Positions 15,906-17,540 of a stretch of 17,540 nucleotides of DNA are shown one piece after another (the first letter of the stretch is position 1; each line of letters starts with the position of its first letter). Origin of the DNA: Fusobacteriaceae bacterium UBA2433. Lineage in GTDB: Bacteria; Fusobacteriota; Fusobacteriia; Fusobacteriales; Fusobacteriaceae. Position numbers and translations under genes: made by a program. The DNA is taken from assembly GCA_002342785.1 (NCBI GenBank), contig DDQV01000191.1:1-17540 (forward strand), written 5' to 3'. The notes beneath the pieces were generated by a model, which saw nothing but the letters and a program-made list of their open reading frames with translations, was not told where the DNA came from and did not search any database.

Positions 15906-15931
15906 AATTGTCTTAAGTTAATAAACCTGTT
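15906..15931 (-). promoter_or_regulatory. Antiterminator strand (region 2) of the aro attenuator
   Basis: AACAGGTTTA (15931-15922) begins two bases after the leader-peptide stop. It pairs perfectly over ten bases with TAAACCTGTT (15837-15828) at T2; its AGGTTTA part pairs over seven, including one G-U, with TAGACCT (15881-15875) at T1. A second block ACAATT (15911-15906) can pair with AATTGT just before either terminator. A ribosome at the stop codon would cover this strand; one stalled at the aromatic codons would leave it free. Inferred from complementarity only. Confidence 0.75.
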
Positions 15932-15933
15932 GG

Positions 15934-15990
15934 TTATGAAATTTGATTGCTTTTCAATTCATACCAATATCTAAAGCCCTTCATTACCAT
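15934..15990 (-). CDS. Aromatic-rich leader peptide of the aro attenuator
   Basis: An 18-codon frame reads MVMKGFRYWYELKSNQIS and ends in TAA. AAAGGAGGT (16006-15998) lies eight bases before the ATG, an excellent ribosome site for so short a frame, and a near-consensus promoter is just upstream. Codons 6, 8, 9 and 10 are Phe, Tyr, Trp and Tyr, so four of five consecutive residues are aromatic and all three aromatic amino acids are represented. Two overlapping antiterminator/terminator alternatives follow directly. This is the standard layout of ribosome-mediated attenuation (as in trp and pheA leaders of enterobacteria): shortage of charged tRNA-Phe, -Tyr or -Trp stalls the ribosome and lets the operon be transcribed. 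A chance frame is unlikely given the combination, but translation is not proven. Confidence 0.85.
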   Translation of the reverse strand: MVMKGFRYWYELKSNQIS

Positions 15991-16022
15991 CTGATCTACC
16001 TCCTTTAATTTTATTTGATATA

Positions 16023-16051
16023 ATAATACTACTATTGTATCCCTTTGTCAA
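16023..16051 (-). promoter_or_regulatory. Promoter of the aro operon leader
   Basis: The minus strand has TTGACA (16051-16046), a 17-bp spacer and TATTAT (16028-16023). Transcription would begin near 16016, about 26 nt before the leader-peptide ATG, giving a leader of roughly 250 nt before the DAHP synthase start. No TyrR- or TrpR-like palindromic operator is obvious around it. Confidence 0.85.
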
Positions 16052-16081
16052 ACACTTTTATTTATTTATTTTATTATTATT

Positions 16082-16855
16082 TTAATAACCTTTTAGCTCT
16101 CTAACTTTATTTTCTATAATTTTTGTTTCTCCACTAGTCTCATGTACTAATTTTACTATGGCAGAACCTACAATAGCTCCATCTGCAATTTTGTGTATAT
16201 CTTTAACATGTTCACGATTAGAAATCCCAAATCCAACTGCTAATGGCAGGGTAGTGACTGTTCTTACCTCTTCTAAAAAACTTTTTAAATCTACATCAAA
16301 ATTATTTCTCACTCCTGTTACGCCAAATGATGAGATACAATATACAAATCCACCACCTCCGCAGTTGATTATATCTTTTAGTCTTTCTTTGGAGTTAGGA
16401 GCAACTAATGGTATTAAATCTATCTTACTTCCCTTTATAAATTTAATTACTTCCCCTCTTTCTTCTAAGGGAAGATCAGGGATGATAAGTCCATCTACTC
16501 CTGTTTCCTCACATTTTTTCATAAATTTTTCTATCCCTTGAGTTAAAATTGTATTGAAATAAATTAAAAATACTAATGGAACATCTGTTTTTTTTCTGGC
16601 ATTTTTAACTACTTCAAATATTTTAAATAAATTTGTTCCATTATCTAAAGCTCTTTGGTCAGCTGCTTGGATAACAGGACCATCAGCTATAGGATCTGAA
16701 TAAGGGATTCCTAGTTCGATTATATCTGCTCCACCTTTTTCCATAGCATAGATAAGTTCTTCTGTTTTTTCTAAACTAGGATCTCCTGCTGTAATATATG
16801 TGATCAATGCTTTTTTATCTCCTAGTTCCTTATATTTTTTTTCTATTCTGTTCAT
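16082..16855 (-). CDS. trpA: Tryptophan synthase alpha chain
   Basis: Cleaves indole-3-glycerol phosphate to indole and glyceraldehyde-3-phosphate, in an alpha2beta2 complex with TrpB. The TIM-barrel protein has 257 residues, slightly under the usual 265-270. The catalytic pair is E47 in IIELGIPYSDP and D58 in IADGP, matching E49 and D60 of the Salmonella enzyme. The loop FGVTGVR and the phosphate-binding GFGIS and GAIVGSAIV segments are present. The ATG is four bases after the trpB stop, with AAGGGGG overlapping it. No intrinsic terminator is visible between the trpA stop and the aro promoter some 30 bp on, so trp transcripts may run into the aro leader. Confidence 0.96.
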   Translation of the reverse strand: MNRIEKKYKELGDKKALITYITAGDPSLEKTEELIYAMEKGGADIIELGIPYSDPIADGPVIQAADQRALDNGTNLFKIFEVVKNARKKTDVPLVFLIYFNTILTQGIEKFMKKCEETGVDGLIIPDLPLEERGEVIKFIKGSKIDLIPLVAPNSKERLKDIINCGGGGFVYCISSFGVTGVRNNFDVDLKSFLEEVRTVTTLPLAVGFGISNREHVKDIHKIADGAIVGSAIVKLVHETSGETKIIENKVRELKGY

Positions 16856-16859
16856 GGTT

Positions 16860-17540
16860 TTATTCCCCCTTTAAATATTCGGCTACTGTATGTATATCTT
16901 TATCTCCACGTCCTGATATATTTATTACTAAGATCTCTTCTTTTTTCATTTGAGGAGCTAACTTTTGTGCATAAGCTATAGCATGAGCACTCTCAAGTGC
17001 TGGCATTATTCCCTCTTGTAAAGTTAATAATTTAAATCCTTCTAAAGCTTCATCATCTGTTACAGATTCATATTTAACTCTTTTTATATCAAATAGATGA
17101 GCATGTTCTGGGCCTACACCTGGATAATCTAGACCTGCTGATATAGAATGGGCTGGAGTTATATTACCGTCACCATCACAAAGCATATATGTTTTCATTC
17201 CATGAATTACTCCTACTTGACCACAAAATGCCGCTGCATGTTTTCCAGTTTTTATTCCATATCCTGCTGCTTCTACTCCGTATAGGGAAACTTTTTCATC
17301 TTTTATAAAATCATAGAACATCCCCATAGCATTTGATCCACCACCAACACAAGCAATTATTGCATCGGGTAATCTTCCTTCAGCTTTCATGATCTGTACC
17401 TTGGTTTCCTCTCCTATTATTTTTTGAAAATCTCTTACCATAGTTGGATATGGATGGGGACCTACAACTGATCCAATAACATAAAATGTATCTTCTACCC
17501 TTTGTACCCATTTTCTTATAGCTTCATTAGTGGCATCTTT
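16860..17540 (-). CDS. trpB: Tryptophan synthase beta chain (5' part outside the window)
   Basis: PLP enzyme joining indole and serine to make tryptophan. The open frame runs off the right edge of the window: 226 residues are present, and about 170 N-terminal residues, including the PLP lysine, lie outside. The first visible residues are KDATNEAIRKWV, then GSVVGPHPYPTMVRDFQ, all typical of TrpB1. The PLP phosphate-binding loop GGGSNAMGMFYDF is present, as are GLDYPGVGPEHAHL, the LESAHAIAYA helix and the terminal INISGRGDKD. The ATG at 17441 is internal, not the start. Normal tight coupling to trpA; upstream trp genes may lie beyond the edge. Confidence 0.96.
   Translation of the reverse strand, partial: KDATNEAIRKWVQRVEDTFYVIGSVVGPHPYPTMVRDFQKIIGEETKVQIMKAEGRLPDAIIACVGGGSNAMGMFYDFIKDEKVSLYGVEAAGYGIKTGKHAAAFCGQVGVIHGMKTYMLCDGDGNITPAHSISAGLDYPGVGPEHAHLFDIKRVKYESVTDDEALEGFKLLTLQEGIMPALESAHAIAYAQKLAPQMKKEEILVINISGRGDKDIHTVAEYLKGE

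Noticed and set aside
15779..16081. T-box riboswitch in the leader before DAHP synthase
   Set aside because: I found no T-box AGGGTGGNACCGCG-like segment or specifier-loop architecture; the short translated aromatic frame with overlapping hairpins explains the region better.

Overview
The window is AT-rich (roughly 30% GC by eye), with tightly packed genes and strong GGAGG ribosome sites. Protein similarity judged from memory and gene style point to a low-GC anaerobe, most likely a member of the Fusobacteriota (Ilyobacter/Psychrilyobacter/Cetobacterium-like) and less likely a clostridium. This placement is an inference, because no marker gene was searched.

Left end (1-421): a perfect 274-bp palindrome with no spacer, built around a bidirectional terminator, followed by a decayed third copy of its core repeat and the terminator of the rho operon. 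Next (422-4745, minus strand) come ogg, miaB, a CaCA-type cation exchanger and rho. The last three form a tight unit, and the exchanger stop overlaps the rho start.

Middle (4746-7135, plus strand): two independently controlled genes. The first encodes a radical-SAM aminomutase whose specificity residues point to glutamate 2,3-aminomutase rather than lysine 2,3-aminomutase; it has a consensus promoter, a TTG start and its own terminator. The second is xpt, preceded by a guanine-class purine riboswitch.

Right part (7134-17540, minus strand): an aromatic amino acid supra-operon. Read in transcription order it is trpB (cut by the window edge), trpA, a 300-bp regulatory leader, DAHP synthase, tyrA, aroB, aroA, aroC, pheA, aroE and an aminotransferase. 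Together these cover entry into the shikimate pathway, most steps to chorismate, both branches to prephenate products and a likely final transamination, plus the last step of tryptophan synthesis. Dehydroquinate dehydratase and shikimate kinase are not in the window.

The most notable element is the leader between trpA and the DAHP synthase gene. It has a near-consensus promoter and a good ribosome site, and it encodes an 18-residue peptide with the run Phe-Arg-Tyr-Trp-Tyr. Just after the stop codon is a segment able to pair with the 5' arm of either of two successive intrinsic terminators. This has the geometry of ribosome-mediated attenuation sensing all three aromatic amino acids, with a duplicated terminator and one shared antiterminator strand.
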